From the NCBI GenBank assembly GCA_002841945.1, contig PHBI01000080.1, positions 1-36,452 of the forward strand: DNA of 36,452 bases, read 5' to 3'. This document shows, in pieces, positions 26,293 through 34,338 of the stretch (position 1 is the first letter of the stretch; each line of letters starts with the position of its first letter). The stretch comes from Deltaproteobacteria bacterium HGW-Deltaproteobacteria-14. Its GTDB lineage: Bacteria > Myxococcota_A > UBA9042 > PHBI01. Position numbers and translations under genes: made by a program. The notes below the pieces were generated by a model, which was given only the letters and a program-made list of their open reading frames with translations, was not told the origin of the DNA and searched no databases.

Positions 26293-27393
26293 TCAGCTCA
26301 GCGCGGCGACGGCGGCGAGGAGCTTGTCGTTCTCCGCGGGGAGGCCGATGGTGATCCGCAGCTGGGTCGCCAGGCCATAGGGGCCCATCGGGCGGCAGAT
26401 GACGCCGCGCCGCATCAGCGCCTGGTGCAGCGCCGCCGCGTCCCGGTGGAAGTCCACCAGCAGGAAGTTCGTGTGGCTCGGCACGACGCCGTGACCCAGC
26501 GCCTCGAGGGCCGCGTGGACCCGCGCGCGCTCCGCCAGCGTCTCCCCGACGCACCGCAGCACGTGCTCCTGGTCCGCCAGCGCCGCTTGGGCCCCGGCCT
26601 GAGCGAGGCTGCTGACGTTGAACGGCTGGCGTACGCGCTCCATCAGGCCGACCAGCTCCGGCGAGGTCACCGCGTACCCGCAGCGCGCGCCCGCGAGCCC
26701 GTAAGCCTTCGAGAAGGTCCGCAGCGCCACCGTCCGCGGCCGCCGCGCGACCAGCGCCAGGCTGTCGGGGTAGTCGGCGAGCCCCTGGTACTCGATGTAG
26801 GCCTCGTCGAGCACGAGGATCGGCGGGTCCGCCGCGCAGCGCTCGTCCACCGCCGCGACGAAGCGGTCAAGCGCCGCGGCGCCGAGGCACGTCCCCGTCG
26901 GGTTGTTCGGGTTGGCGATGAAGATGAGCCGCGTGTTCTGATCGACCCGCGCCAAGAGCCCGTCGAGGTCGAAGCCCATGTCCGCGCCGAGCGGCGCCTC
27001 ACGCAGCTCGCGCGCCGCCCCGAGGGTGCAGAGCTTGTACGCGACGAAGCTGACCGCGCTCGTGACGACGTTCTGCCCCGGCTGCACGAAGGTCCTCACG
27101 AGCAGCTCGATGAGCTCGTTGGACCCGTTGCCGAAGACCAGCTGCCCGGGCGCCACGTCGAGGAAGGCCGCGACGTCCCGGCGCAGGTGAAAGCACCCGC
27201 CGTCGGGGTAGAGGTGGAGCTCGCGCGCCGCCTCGGCGATAGCGGCCACCGCCCGCGGCGACACCCCCCACGCGTTCTCGTTGGACGCGAGCTTCACCGG
27301 GTCATCGACCCCGAGCTCGCGCCGCACCTCGTCGATGGGTTTGCCCGGCTCGTACGGCCGCAGCCGCGACACCTCGGGAGAAACGAGCGCCAT
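26293..27393 (-). CDS. hisC: histidinol-phosphate aminotransferase
   Basis: PLP enzyme of 366 residues that converts imidazole acetol phosphate to histidinol phosphate in histidine synthesis. Fold-type I class II aminotransferase marks are present in order: KLASNENAWGVSP near the start, FGNGSNELIELL, the Asn/Pro motif NPNNPTG, DEAYIEY and the PLP lysine in TFSKAYGLAGARCGYA (Lys229). The phosphate-binding arginines follow, with the C-terminal RITIGLPAEND. Length is normal for the family. Related aminotransferases for aromatic amino acids look alike, so the substrate is assigned with fair, not full, confidence. It is last in a minus-strand group with the coiled-coil protein and the phosphomutase, and no other his gene is nearby. 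Confidence 0.88.
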   Translation of the reverse strand: MALVSPEVSRLRPYEPGKPIDEVRRELGVDDPVKLASNENAWGVSPRAVAAIAEAARELHLYPDGGCFHLRRDVAAFLDVAPGQLVFGNGSNELIELLVRTFVQPGQNVVTSAVSFVAYKLCTLGAARELREAPLGADMGFDLDGLLARVDQNTRLIFIANPNNPTGTCLGAAALDRFVAAVDERCAADPPILVLDEAYIEYQGLADYPDSLALVARRPRTVALRTFSKAYGLAGARCGYAVTSPELVGLMERVRQPFNVSSLAQAGAQAALADQEHVLRCVGETLAERARVHAALEALGHGVVPSHTNFLLVDFHRDAAALHQALMRRGVICRPMGPYGLATQLRITIGLPAENDKLLAAVAALS

Positions 27394-27449
27394 GGTCCAG
27401 CTCCTTCGCGTCGGCCGCGGCGGGCGTGGCTGCCCGCCGCGCGGCCTTG

Positions 27450-27884
27450 TCAGGTTTTGCCCATCTTGGCCTTGAGCGCCTCGAGCGCCGCGGCGGCGTC
27501 GAGGGCGCTGGCCTCTCTCTTCAGGTTGTGCGTCGCGGCGTCGCCGGCGACCTCGTTGAGCTGCTCGACGAAGGCCGTCGTCCCGGGGCGCATCCCGTAG
27601 CCGCCCTTGGCGAGCGCCGCGTCGTGCCGGAGCTGCGCCTTCTTCTCGGACAGGAGCCCCAGCTCACCCTCGAGCAGCGTCTTGTCCGACCGCAGCGGCT
27701 TCACCTCGCCCAGGATCGACTCGTAGGCCGCCTTCGCCTTGAGCACGATCTCGCGCGCCCTGGCCAGCTTCGCCTCCGGCCCCGCCAGCTTCTGCTCGAG
27801 GATCTCGAGCTTCACCTTCAGCTCCTTCTCCTGCCGAATGTACTCGGCCATCTCCAGGCGGAAGCCCTCGTCCATCTCGCTCAT
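27450..27884 (-). CDS. small coiled-coil protein of unknown function
   Basis: A 144-residue protein with no signal peptide or membrane segment. Residues 5-85 are strongly helical with heptad character (EMAEYIRQEKELKVKLEILEQK, then KLARAREIVLKAKAAYESILGEV), rich in Lys, Glu and Leu, so a coiled coil is likely. The C-terminal 55 residues are less regular. I recognise no family. It lies 39 bases after the phosphomutase stop and 56 bases before hisC on the same strand, so it is probably co-transcribed with both. Confidence 0.75.
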   Translation of the reverse strand: MSEMDEGFRLEMAEYIRQEKELKVKLEILEQKLAGPEAKLARAREIVLKAKAAYESILGEVKPLRSDKTLLEGELGLLSEKKAQLRHDAALAKGGYGMRPGTTAFVEQLNEVAGDAATHNLKREASALDAAAALEALKAKMGKT

Positions 27885-27923
27885 CGCCGTCCCTCCTGCC
27901 TCGCTCGATCCGATCCGACCCGT

Positions 27924-29675
27924 TCACGCCACCGACGCGATGAACTCGCGCACCCACGCATCGAGCGCCGCGACCCGCCCCTCGGCCCGCGCCCGCGCCG
28001 CCCCGAGGGGCTCACCCTCACCCGCGGCCTCGCGCGCCTCGAGGTACGCCTTGAGCTTCGGCTCGGTCCCGCTCGGGCGCACGACCAGCCGCGAGCCGTC
28101 GCCCAGCCAGTAGGTCAGGACGTCGGCCCGCGGGAGCCCCGCGGCGTCCGCGTCCGCTCCCGCCAGGTCCCGCTGCCGGCTCACCGGGCTGCCGCCGATC
28201 GCCGTCGGCGGCGACGCCCGCAGCGCCGCCATGATGCGCGCCATCCGCGCCATCCCGTCGAGCCCCGCGAGCACCGTCGCCACCTGCGCGGTCACGCTCA
28301 CCCCGAGCTCGGCCGCGAGCGCGTCGAGCCGATCGAGCAGCGTCTTGCCCTCGGCCTTGAGCGCCGCCGCCAGCTCCATCAGGGTCGCCGCCGCGCCGAT
28401 CCCGTCCTTGTCGCGCACCGCCCGGCCGCAGCAGTAGCCGAGCGCCTCCTCGAAGCCGAAGACGAAGGTCTCGCCCTCCCCCTCGCGCGACAGCGCGTAG
28501 TCCCAGATCCACTTGAACCCGGTCAGCACCTCGGCACAGGCGGCGCCGCGCGCCTCCGCCAGCCGCGCCAGCATCATCGTCGACACGATGGTCGTCACGA
28601 CGAGCGGCCGCTCCGGCAGCGTCCCCTGCCGCGCCCCCTCCGACAGGAGCCAGTCCGCGAGCAGCAGCCCGAGCTCGTTGCCGGTCAGGACGCGGTAGCC
28701 CGTCGCCTGCTTCGGGTCGCGTACCGCAACGCACAATCTATCTGTGTCCGGGTCGTTCGCGACGATGACCTCCGCGAACTTGTCCCGCGCCAACGCAAGT
28801 GCGAGATCGAGCGCCCCCTTCTCCTCCGGATTCGGGAACCGGACGGTCGGGAACTCGCCGTCGGGCGCCGCCTGCGCCAGCACCGGGAAGAGGTGGCGGT
28901 GGCCGCGCCGCGCCAGGACCTCGTGGACGAAGCGGTGGCCGACGCCGTGGAGCGCGGTGGTCACGGCGGCGATCTGGGTCGGCGGCGGCACCGGGCCGAG
29001 GCACTGATCGTCGAGGGCCTCGTAGTAGGCGTCGACCCAGCGGTCCGGGACGACGCGGATGTGCTTTTCGGCGACCGCCTGGGCGAACGGCACCCGCGGG
29101 ATGGCGCGCACGCTCGGGATGGCGTCCATCTGGGCCCGGATGCGCGCGTCCTGGGGCGGCACGATCTGGGCGCCGCGCTCGGAGTAGACCTTGAAGCCGT
29201 TGTACGCCGGCGGGTTGTGGCTGGCGGTGACGATGGCGGTGGCGGCGGCGTCGACGTAGCGCCCGAGGAACGCCACGACCGGGGTCGAGGCGGGCTGCGG
29301 GACCCAGTAGACGCGCACCCCCTGGCCCACGAGGACCTCGGCGACCACGCGGGCGAAGTCGTCGGACTTGCGGCGCCCATCTCGCCCGAGCATCACCCCG
29401 CGGAAGGCCGCGTCGGGGACGTCGGCGAGCAGCTGGCGGGCGAGGCCGGCGGCGACCCGGGCGAGGTTCGCCTCGTTCATGCGCGCGAGGCCGGCGCCGA
29501 TCAGGCCGCGGAGCCCAGCGGTCCCGAACTCGAGCGGGGCCGAGAAGCGCTCGCGCAACGCCTCGGCGTCGTTCGCCACCACGAGCGCCTCGAGCTCGGC
29601 GCGCGTCACCGGGTCGGGGTCATCGGCCATCCAGGCCCGCGCCAGCTCTACCCAGCGGCCTCCATCGTCCCCCAT
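27924..29675 (-). CDS. phosphoglucomutase/phosphomannomutase family protein
   Basis: Alpha-D-phosphohexomutase of 583 residues, interconverting sugar 1- and 6-phosphates. The N-terminal part has LEFGTAGLRGLIGAG, the substrate loop typical of the PGM2/PgcA branch. The catalytic phosphoserine is Ser152 in TASHNPPAYNGFKVY, the magnesium loop is DPDTDR near 306, the sugar-binding loop is GFEEALGYCCG, and the phosphate-binding C-terminal loop is RPSGTEPKLKAYLE. All four domains are present and length is normal. Because this branch includes phosphopentomutases, the exact sugar is not certain. It is first gene of the minus-strand group leading to the coiled-coil gene and hisC. An alpha-amylase gene lies a few genes away. 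Confidence 0.92.
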   Translation of the reverse strand: MGDDGGRWVELARAWMADDPDPVTRAELEALVVANDAEALRERFSAPLEFGTAGLRGLIGAGLARMNEANLARVAAGLARQLLADVPDAAFRGVMLGRDGRRKSDDFARVVAEVLVGQGVRVYWVPQPASTPVVAFLGRYVDAAATAIVTASHNPPAYNGFKVYSERGAQIVPPQDARIRAQMDAIPSVRAIPRVPFAQAVAEKHIRVVPDRWVDAYYEALDDQCLGPVPPPTQIAAVTTALHGVGHRFVHEVLARRGHRHLFPVLAQAAPDGEFPTVRFPNPEEKGALDLALALARDKFAEVIVANDPDTDRLCVAVRDPKQATGYRVLTGNELGLLLADWLLSEGARQGTLPERPLVVTTIVSTMMLARLAEARGAACAEVLTGFKWIWDYALSREGEGETFVFGFEEALGYCCGRAVRDKDGIGAAATLMELAAALKAEGKTLLDRLDALAAELGVSVTAQVATVLAGLDGMARMARIMAALRASPPTAIGGSPVSRQRDLAGADADAAGLPRADVLTYWLGDGSRLVVRPSGTEPKLKAYLEAREAAGEGEPLGAARARAEGRVAALDAWVREFIASVA

Positions 29676-29774
29676 CGCGTCCTCCCAGCAGTTGCCGCGG
29701 CTACACTACCCCGCCGTCAGGCGAAGGCAAGCCGCTCGTGCGGGTCCGCGCCATGGCGCCCGCGGGGGCGCGGG

Positions 29775-30347
29775 TCAGCGAGGGGTGACGGTGACGACGC
29801 CGTCCGGGGTCGTGACGCGCTCGCAGCCGCAGCCGACGGCGGCCGCCTCGCGCTCGACGAGGGTCCCGTCGGCGGCGGTGTGCCGCTGGTAGAGGAGCCG
29901 CCCGAAGGCGTCGGCGACGTAGACGTCGTCGTTGTCGAAGGCGGTCACGTCGAGGCCGGCGCGCTGGGTGGCGCTCGGCGCCACCATCGTCACGCGGGTC
30001 CCGAGGGGGGTCGCGCTGTGGGAGTAGGCGACCTCTCCCGCCGGGGCGCGGACGACCTCGGTGGCGGTCTGGGCGTCCGCCACGCGGCGCGCGTCCGCGG
30101 GTCCGGGCTGGCTCAGGCCGTCACAGGTCGCGACGAGCAGGACGCGCTGCCGCACCCGATCCTCGACCACGACGCTCCCGGGCGTCTGGCGCACGCGCAC
30201 CGTGGCGCCGTCCCCGAGGGTCGCGAGGGCCTTCATCAGCGGCGTCGCGGCGCAGGTCGCGGGGGCGGCCACTCGGGGGGCCGGACCGGCGGCGAAGGAG
30301 ACGGGCGCGGCGAGGCCGATCAGCGCGAGGGCGAGGAGCATCTTCAT
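29775..30347 (-). CDS. hypothetical exported protein
   Basis: A 190-residue protein with a clear signal peptide (MKMLLALALIGLAAPVSFAAG). The mature part has cysteines near residues 33, 74 and a Cys-x-Cys near 175 (VGCGCERV), probably disulfide-bonded outside the cytoplasm. Short beta-like segments such as TVRVRQTPGSVVVEDRVRQRVLLVATCDG and ADAFGRLLYQRH suggest a beta-sheet fold. No family is recognised. The start at 30347 is chosen because the signal peptide begins there; the frame is open further upstream but without protein-like sequence. It is flanked by the phosphomutase and DUF2203 genes on the same strand. Confidence 0.7.
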   Translation of the reverse strand: MKMLLALALIGLAAPVSFAAGPAPRVAAPATCAATPLMKALATLGDGATVRVRQTPGSVVVEDRVRQRVLLVATCDGLSQPGPADARRVADAQTATEVVRAPAGEVAYSHSATPLGTRVTMVAPSATQRAGLDVTAFDNDDVYVADAFGRLLYQRHTAADGTLVEREAAAVGCGCERVTTPDGVVTVTPR

Positions 30348-30418
30348 GGCCGAGATTGTGGCCGGCCGGACGCCCGAGTTCAAGCCCGCGGTCGCGCGAC
30401 GTGGCCGGCCGCGGCCGA

Positions 30419-30901
30419 TCACACCAGCAGCGTCCCCTCGAAGTCGTCGGCCTCGAGGATGGGGGCGCGCCCCGGGAAGCCGGCCTCGAGCTCGTGCCAG
30501 TGGGTGAAGGCGGGCTCGCCGCGGCGCCAACAGAGGTAGACGATGCGCCCCTCGTAGCGGCTCCGCACGTCGACCAGCCCGTCGAGCCCCTTGATCTCGA
30601 CGCCGAGCTCGGAGAGCTCGGAGAGGACCTCGCGGAGCTCCTCGTTGACCTCGAACAGCACCTCGAGCAGCGGCCGCACCTCGGGATCGGCGGCGAGCGG
30701 GGGCGGGACGGCGTGCCCGATCTGCACTCCGAGCGACGCGAGCTCCTCGACCAGCTCCTGGATCTGCACGCGGCCAGCGTCGAGACGATCGAACACGCGC
30801 CCGAGGTGCGGGATCAGGGCGTTGGCGCCCGCCACGGTGTACAGCCGCCGCCCGGGCAGCTCGCCGTCGGCTTCGAGGGTGTCTTCGGGCTCGTCGCTCA
30901 T
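30419..30901 (-). CDS. DUF2203 family protein
   Basis: A 160-residue cytoplasmic protein. Its pattern matches the DUF2203 family: an N-terminal FT/YTVAGANALIPHLGRVFDRL helix, a central helical stretch, then GVEIKGLDGLVDVRSRYEGRIVYLCWRRGEP and the closing HWHELEAGFPGRAPI. The function of this family is unknown. The start ATG at 30901 gives the usual length. The 130-base gap between this gene and the upstream amylase gene shows nothing clear. Confidence 0.88.
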   Translation of the reverse strand: MSDEPEDTLEADGELPGRRLYTVAGANALIPHLGRVFDRLDAGRVQIQELVEELASLGVQIGHAVPPPLAADPEVRPLLEVLFEVNEELREVLSELSELGVEIKGLDGLVDVRSRYEGRIVYLCWRRGEPAFTHWHELEAGFPGRAPILEADDFEGTLLV

Positions 30902-31031
30902 GCTGCCTCACGCCCGGGGCGCGTCGCGCGGACGACCACCCCGCGCTCACCCGGCGAGGGTGGCAGAGATCGGCGCCCGACGCCAGGGGGCGGGGTGACG
31001 GGAAGGCGCGCGAGAGATCGCCGCGCCCGGC

Positions 31032-33422
31032 TCAGGGGGTGGCCGCGACCAGGATGCGCACCGAGCGCGCGCCGACGTCGTAGGCGAGCTGACCGCCGCT
31101 GACCGTGATCGCGCCCGCGCCGAGGGCGTCGTGGAAGACGACGCCGTCGGCGACGCCGAGGCCGCTGACGGCGAGGGCGCCGCTGCGCGCGGTGCCGCCG
31201 CGGTTGAGGATCACGATCGCCTTCTCCGTCGGGAGCGTGCGCGCGTAGGCGAGGAGGTCCGCCTCGGCGAGGAGCGCCGCCGGCCAGTCCCCGCGCGACA
31301 GCGCCGGGTGGGCGCGGCGGGCGAGGCCGAGCGAGCGCACGGCGGCCAGGGTGGCGGACTCGCGGGCGGACAGCGCCGCACCGAAGCGCATCATGCGGCG
31401 GTTGTCGGGGTCGCCGGCGCCGGGCATCCCGACCTCGTCGCCATAGTAGATGAGCGGCACGCCGGGGATGGTCATGGCGTAGGCGAGCGCGAGCTCGAGC
31501 TGCTGATAGGGGGCGTCGCTCGTCGGCGCGCCGGGCGGATAGTGCCAGCCCTGGGCGATGTTCGAGAAGACGTCCCAGACCCCGCAGTAGATGTCGCCGG
31601 CGGCCATCGAGGTGAAGCGCGCGATGTCGTGGTTGCCGATGAAGGTCGACATTAGGCGGCCGCCGTCCTTGTAGCCGGCGTGGGCGCTGCGGACCTGCTG
31701 ATCCATCTGGCCGAGGCCGATCTCTTGTTTGGCGAGGCCCTTGAGGATCTGGAGGTTCGACGGGAAGTCGAACTGCCCGTGGAGCTTGTCGGGGCCGACG
31801 AAGCCGTCGATGAGGCCGACGTCGCCGGAGAAGGTCTCGCCGACGAGCCAGAACGGGACGCCGGTCAGCTCGATGTCCTTGGCGAGGCGCGCGCGGAGAT
31901 CGGTCACGAAGCTCAGCGCGATGTGCTTGACCGCGTCGAGGCGGAAGCCGTCCGCGCCGGTGTCCTCGATGACCCGAACGGCGTGGTCGACCATGAAGGC
32001 GCGGGCGGCGGGGTTGTCGTAGTTCAGGTCCGGCAGGTAGCTCGTGAACCAGCACGTGCGCGGCTTGGTGTCCCAACCGACGTCCTGGCAGAGCTCGATC
32101 GGGAGGTTGAACCAGCCGTCGTCCTTGTGCTGCTGATAGACCGGCGACTGCTCGTGGACGTGGTTGGCGGTGAAGTCGAGGACCACGCGGATCCCGTGGG
32201 CGTGGGCCGTCGTGACCAGCTGGCGGAGCTCGGCGAGGGTGCCGAAGCGCGCCTCGATCTGGTCGGTGTGGCTCGGCCAGTAGCCGTGATAGGCGGTGTA
32301 CTTCATCGGCGAGGTGCCGGTCGTCGCGGCGTTGAGGCCGCAGGCGTGGTGGTCGGGGTAGCCCCCGTCGGCGTAGCCGTCGGCGTTGTCGATGGGCCAG
32401 CTGAGCCACAGGGCGCCGACGCCGAGGGCGTCGAAGTAGCCGTCCTCGATGCGGTCGATGACCCCGGCGAAGTCGCCGCCCTGGTAGTTGACGCGGCCGT
32501 CGACGCCCGCGATCGGGGCGTCGTTGCCGGCGTCGCCGTTGACGAAGCGGTCGGTCATCACGAAGTACAGCAGCGCGTCGCGCCAGTCGGTCGAGACGCC
32601 GATGTAGACCTTGAGCAAGAGCGTGCGGCCGTCGACGGTCACGCGGACGTCGTGGATGCCGGCCGCGAGCCCGGTGAGCGAGACCGTGAAGCCGTCGCTG
32701 GTCGACGCGACGGCGCCGCCCGGCGCGGGGATCCAGTCGACGGTGACGGTGACGGCGCTCGGGGCGACGGCGCCGTCGCCGCTGGTGAAGCGGGCGGTGA
32801 GGCCGCCGTTGGCCGCGGTGATGGTGTGGTCGGCGAGGCTCACGGCGCCGCACTCGGGGACGTCGAGCACGCTGTTGTGGCCGCCGAAGCCGTCATCCAC
32901 CGTGTTCGGGTTGCCGGGGTCGGCGATCCAGCTGCCGTCCACGATGAACTTGTACTGGTAGCTGCCCGGCTCGAGGACGAGGATCGCGGTAAACACGCCG
33001 TCGCCGTCGCTGTCGCCGAGCGCGGTCGCGCCCGGCGGCTCGGCGGCCCAGCTGGAGAACGAGCCGGTCACGAGCACCTGGGCCGGGCTGCCGTCGGGGT
33101 CGAGGGAGAACGTGACCTGGCCGCACGGCGGCGGCGGTGGGCCGGTGTCCGCGGTGGCCGTGTCGGTCGCCGCGGCGTCGGTCGCCGCGGCGTCGGCCAC
33201 CGCGGTGTCGGTCGCCGCGACGCTGTCGCCGAGGGTGTCGCTCGGCGCGGCGGTGTCGATCGGGACGTCGACGAGGGTGACGTCCGTGTCGGTGCTCGCC
33301 GTCGCGTCCGAGGCAGCGTCGCTGACCCCGGTGTCGCTGGCGCTGCTCCCGTCACCGCCACAGGCGGCCAGCAACAACAGGCTCGACAACAGGGTGAGGG
33401 GCGCGCGGCGCGACAGCGACAT
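31032..33422 (-). CDS. GH13 alpha-amylase family lipoprotein
   Basis: A 796-residue predicted lipoprotein that should cleave alpha-1,4-glucans outside the cytoplasm. The signal peptide ends in the lipobox LLAAC (about 20), followed by a Thr/Ala/Asp-rich linker of about 75 residues with repeated AATDT-type units. A starch-binding/CBM48-like beta domain follows (VTFSLDPDGSPAQVLVTGSFSSWA and GSYQYKFIVDGSWI, about 100-170), then a second beta domain (to about 275). The catalytic barrel opens with YFVMTDRFVNGD. GH13 conserved regions are complete: DFTANHV, GFRLDAVKHI (nucleophile Asp496), GETFSG (acid/base Glu529) and GNHDIARF (Asp599). A C-terminal beta domain ends the protein. GGAAGG-like bases lie just before the ATG. 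Amylase, pullulanase or cyclodextrinase specificity cannot be decided by eye. Confidence 0.93.
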   Translation of the reverse strand: MSLSRRAPLTLLSSLLLLAACGGDGSSASDTGVSDAASDATASTDTDVTLVDVPIDTAAPSDTLGDSVAATDTAVADAAATDAAATDTATADTGPPPPPCGQVTFSLDPDGSPAQVLVTGSFSSWAAEPPGATALGDSDGDGVFTAILVLEPGSYQYKFIVDGSWIADPGNPNTVDDGFGGHNSVLDVPECGAVSLADHTITAANGGLTARFTSGDGAVAPSAVTVTVDWIPAPGGAVASTSDGFTVSLTGLAAGIHDVRVTVDGRTLLLKVYIGVSTDWRDALLYFVMTDRFVNGDAGNDAPIAGVDGRVNYQGGDFAGVIDRIEDGYFDALGVGALWLSWPIDNADGYADGGYPDHHACGLNAATTGTSPMKYTAYHGYWPSHTDQIEARFGTLAELRQLVTTAHAHGIRVVLDFTANHVHEQSPVYQQHKDDGWFNLPIELCQDVGWDTKPRTCWFTSYLPDLNYDNPAARAFMVDHAVRVIEDTGADGFRLDAVKHIALSFVTDLRARLAKDIELTGVPFWLVGETFSGDVGLIDGFVGPDKLHGQFDFPSNLQILKGLAKQEIGLGQMDQQVRSAHAGYKDGGRLMSTFIGNHDIARFTSMAAGDIYCGVWDVFSNIAQGWHYPPGAPTSDAPYQQLELALAYAMTIPGVPLIYYGDEVGMPGAGDPDNRRMMRFGAALSARESATLAAVRSLGLARRAHPALSRGDWPAALLAEADLLAYARTLPTEKAIVILNRGGTARSGALAVSGLGVADGVVFHDALGAGAITVSGGQLAYDVGARSVRILVAATP

Positions 33423-33441
33423 GGGGACCTTCCGGCGGGGC

Positions 33442-33462
33442 GTAACTCAAAAGTAAGTTACT
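33442..33462 (-). promoter_or_regulatory. palindrome in the amylase leader
   Basis: About 20-40 bases upstream of the amylase start lie GTAACT...AGTTAC (33442-33447 with 33456-33461) and the nested 11-base palindrome AGTAA-g-TTACT (33452-33462). They stand out in a GC-rich background. An operator for a local or carbohydrate-responsive repressor is a reasonable guess. Confidence 0.4.
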
Positions 33463-33588
33463 CCGTACCGCTGACCACGTCGACCGTGGGGCGCGCGCCG
33501 ACGCGGCACGAGCGATACCATCACGACGCGGGCACGCGTGGCTCAGGCGCGCGGTGGTCGAGGCGTTGAACGAGGACGAGGGGGCGAG

Positions 33589-34233
33589 ATGAGCGAGCAC
33601 GGGTTGGTGACCGGCGAGGACGGGATCGCGCGCTGCTGGTGGGGCGCGGGCGGCGACCCGCTGTATCGCGACTACCACGATCACGAGTGGGGGCGGCCGG
33701 TGGCGGACGACGTGCGGCTGTTCGAGAAGATCTGCCTCGAGGGGTTCCAGTCGGGGCTGAGCTGGCTGACGATCTTGAAGAAGCGCGAGAACTTTCGGAG
33801 GGCGTTCGCGGGGTTCGACTTCCGGGTGGTGGCGCGGTTCGACGACGGCGACGTGGCGCGCCTGCTCGGGGACGCCGGGATAGTGCGGCACCGCGGCAAG
33901 ATCGTGTCGACGATCAACAACGCCGGCCGCGCGGTGGCGTTGGCGGAGGAGTTCGGCTCGCTGGCGGCGTGGTTCTGGGGCTTCGAGCCGGCGGCGGAGG
34001 CGCGCCCGGCGCGGATCGACAAGGCCGCGCTGGTGAGCCTCGCGAAGACGCCGACGTCGGCGGCGATGAGCAAGGAGCTCAAGCGGCGGGGGTGGAGCTT
34101 CGTCGGGCCGACCACGGCCTACGCCTTCATGCAGGCGATGGGGCTCGTCAACGACCACCTCGAGGGGTGCGCGTTTCGCGAGCGGGCGGCCAAAGAGCGA
34201 ATGATATTCACGCCCCCCGGCGATGGGGGGTGA
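33589..34233 (+). CDS. tag: DNA-3-methyladenine glycosylase I
   Basis: Base-excision repair enzyme of 214 residues that removes 3-methyladenine from alkylated DNA. The family marks are all present: RCWWG (Cys16), YRDYHDHEWGRP (His30), LFEKICLEGFQSGLSWLTILKKRENFRRAF, IVRHRGKIVSTINNA and the C-terminal NDHLEGC, whose His and Cys complete the zinc site with Cys16 and His30. The ATG at 33589 has GGGGCGAG before it and gives the usual family start; the frame is open upstream but not protein-like. It is a single gene, divergent from the amylase. A C6/G6 hairpin overlaps its stop codon. Confidence 0.95.
   Translation: MSEHGLVTGEDGIARCWWGAGGDPLYRDYHDHEWGRPVADDVRLFEKICLEGFQSGLSWLTILKKRENFRRAFAGFDFRVVARFDDGDVARLLGDAGIVRHRGKIVSTINNAGRAVALAEEFGSLAAWFWGFEPAAEARPARIDKAALVSLAKTPTSAAMSKELKRRGWSFVGPTTAYAFMQAMGLVNDHLEGCAFRERAAKERMIFTPPGDGG
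34211..34232 (+). terminator. hairpin overlapping the tag stop codon
   Basis: CCCCCC (34213-34218) pairs with GGGGGG (34225-34230) around GGCGAT, extended by one wobble and one C-G pair. It lies on the last codons and stop of the glycosylase gene. No T-tract follows, so termination activity is uncertain. Confidence 0.35.
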
Positions 34234-34338
34234 AGGGAGCCGAGGAGCGAGGGAAAATCTGGTTCTCTCGGAGGCGCGCGCGGTTTACCTAGCCGGGGTC
34301 GAGAGGTCCTGACGCGAGCATCATTCACGGAGGTAGAG

